NCBI GenBank assembly: GCA_038212215.1 | Contig: JBBQUT010000078.1 | Location: forward strand, 1 to 5,754 | DNA length: 5,754 bases | Source: JALZAI01 sp038212215 | GTDB lineage: Bacteria > Actinomycetota > Actinomycetes > Mycobacteriales > Jatrophihabitantaceae | Reading direction: 5' to 3' | Shown here: positions 5,675 to 5,754 of the stretch, piece after piece | Numbering within the stretch: position 1 is the stretch's first letter | How the letters are laid out: each line of letters begins with the position of its first letter | The notes under the pieces: model-generated | What the model saw: the letters and a program-made list of their open reading frames with translations, nothing else | What the model was told of the DNA's origin: nothing | Database searches by the model: none | Position numbers and translations under genes: made by a program

Positions 5675-5705
5675 TTGACCAGTTGCGATCCAGGTGGAAT
5701 ACCTA
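5675..5705 (+). promoter_or_regulatory. Promoter-like element before the right-edge gene
   Basis: TTGACC (5675-5680, five of six -35 consensus bases) is followed by ATACCT/TACCTA around 5699-5705, a weak -10 match at an 18-19 base spacing. A -10 here would place the start of transcription at about 5711-5712, on the next ATG, as in leaderless actinobacterial transcripts. The -10 is poor, so confidence is low. Confidence 0.3.
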
Positions 5706-5711
5706 CGTCTC

Positions 5712-5754
5712 ATGAGCGATGAGCAGCAACTGACGGTCGGCGAGGACGCCGGCG
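5712..5754 (+). CDS. Possible start of a gene continuing past the window
   Basis: ATG 5712 opens a frame reading MSDEQQLTVGEDAG up to the last base. Only 14 codons are visible, too few to name a family. They have strong G/C third positions, as in real genes of this window, and an acidic, polar start. AGGTGGA (5692-5698) is a possible but distant Shine-Dalgarno, 13 bases away; a leaderless start from the promoter candidate just upstream is an alternative. Confidence 0.35.
   Translation, partial: MSDEQQLTVGEDAG

Overview
The window is GC-rich (mostly near 70% GC, with strong G/C bias at third codon positions in the intact genes). Its decayed genes are of types common in Actinobacteria, so a high-GC actinobacterium is the likely source; genus cannot be told. 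Overall it looks like a gene-poor, decaying chromosomal stretch around one well-preserved membrane diguanylate cyclase gene, with insertion-sequence debris on the right. I found no CRISPR array, no rRNA or tRNA gene, and no clear new multi-gene system.

Left part (1 to about 1800, minus strand): an open alpha/beta hydrolase gene with a complete Ser-Asp-His triad runs off the left edge. Upstream of it on the same strand lie the remains of two genes. One is a class I SAM-dependent methyltransferase that has lost its SAM-binding loop and is frameshifted. The other is a signal-transduction ATPase (LuxR/AfsR/cyclase-associated type) broken by several frameshifts and running directly into the methyltransferase remnant. 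They probably once formed one transcription unit reading toward position 1; only the hydrolase still looks translatable.

Middle (about 1800 to 2780): no intact gene. It holds an AT-richer patch with a sigma-70-like promoter match, a set of inverted repeats ending in a strong GC-rich hairpin (possible terminator, possibly ending a small RNA), and a minus-strand ghost of a hemerythrin-type (HHE) protein. A 12-bp perfect palindrome lies just upstream of the next gene.

Core gene (2781-4370, plus strand): a 529-residue protein with an N-terminal multi-helix membrane domain and a complete C-terminal GGDEF domain with active site and RxxD inhibitory site, so a probable product-inhibited diguanylate cyclase making c-di-GMP. 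A doubtful 63-codon reading frame overlaps its stop codon.

Right part (4559-5754): a cluster of direct and inverted repeats resembling IS ends, then a truncated IS21-like istA transposase gene with two compensating 1-bp indels and loss of everything after the second catalytic Asp region. The IS similarity stops at about 5617 in a small imperfect palindrome. A promoter-like element and the first 14 codons of a possible further gene lie at the right edge.

All family assignments are from reading translated sequence by eye; no database search was run.
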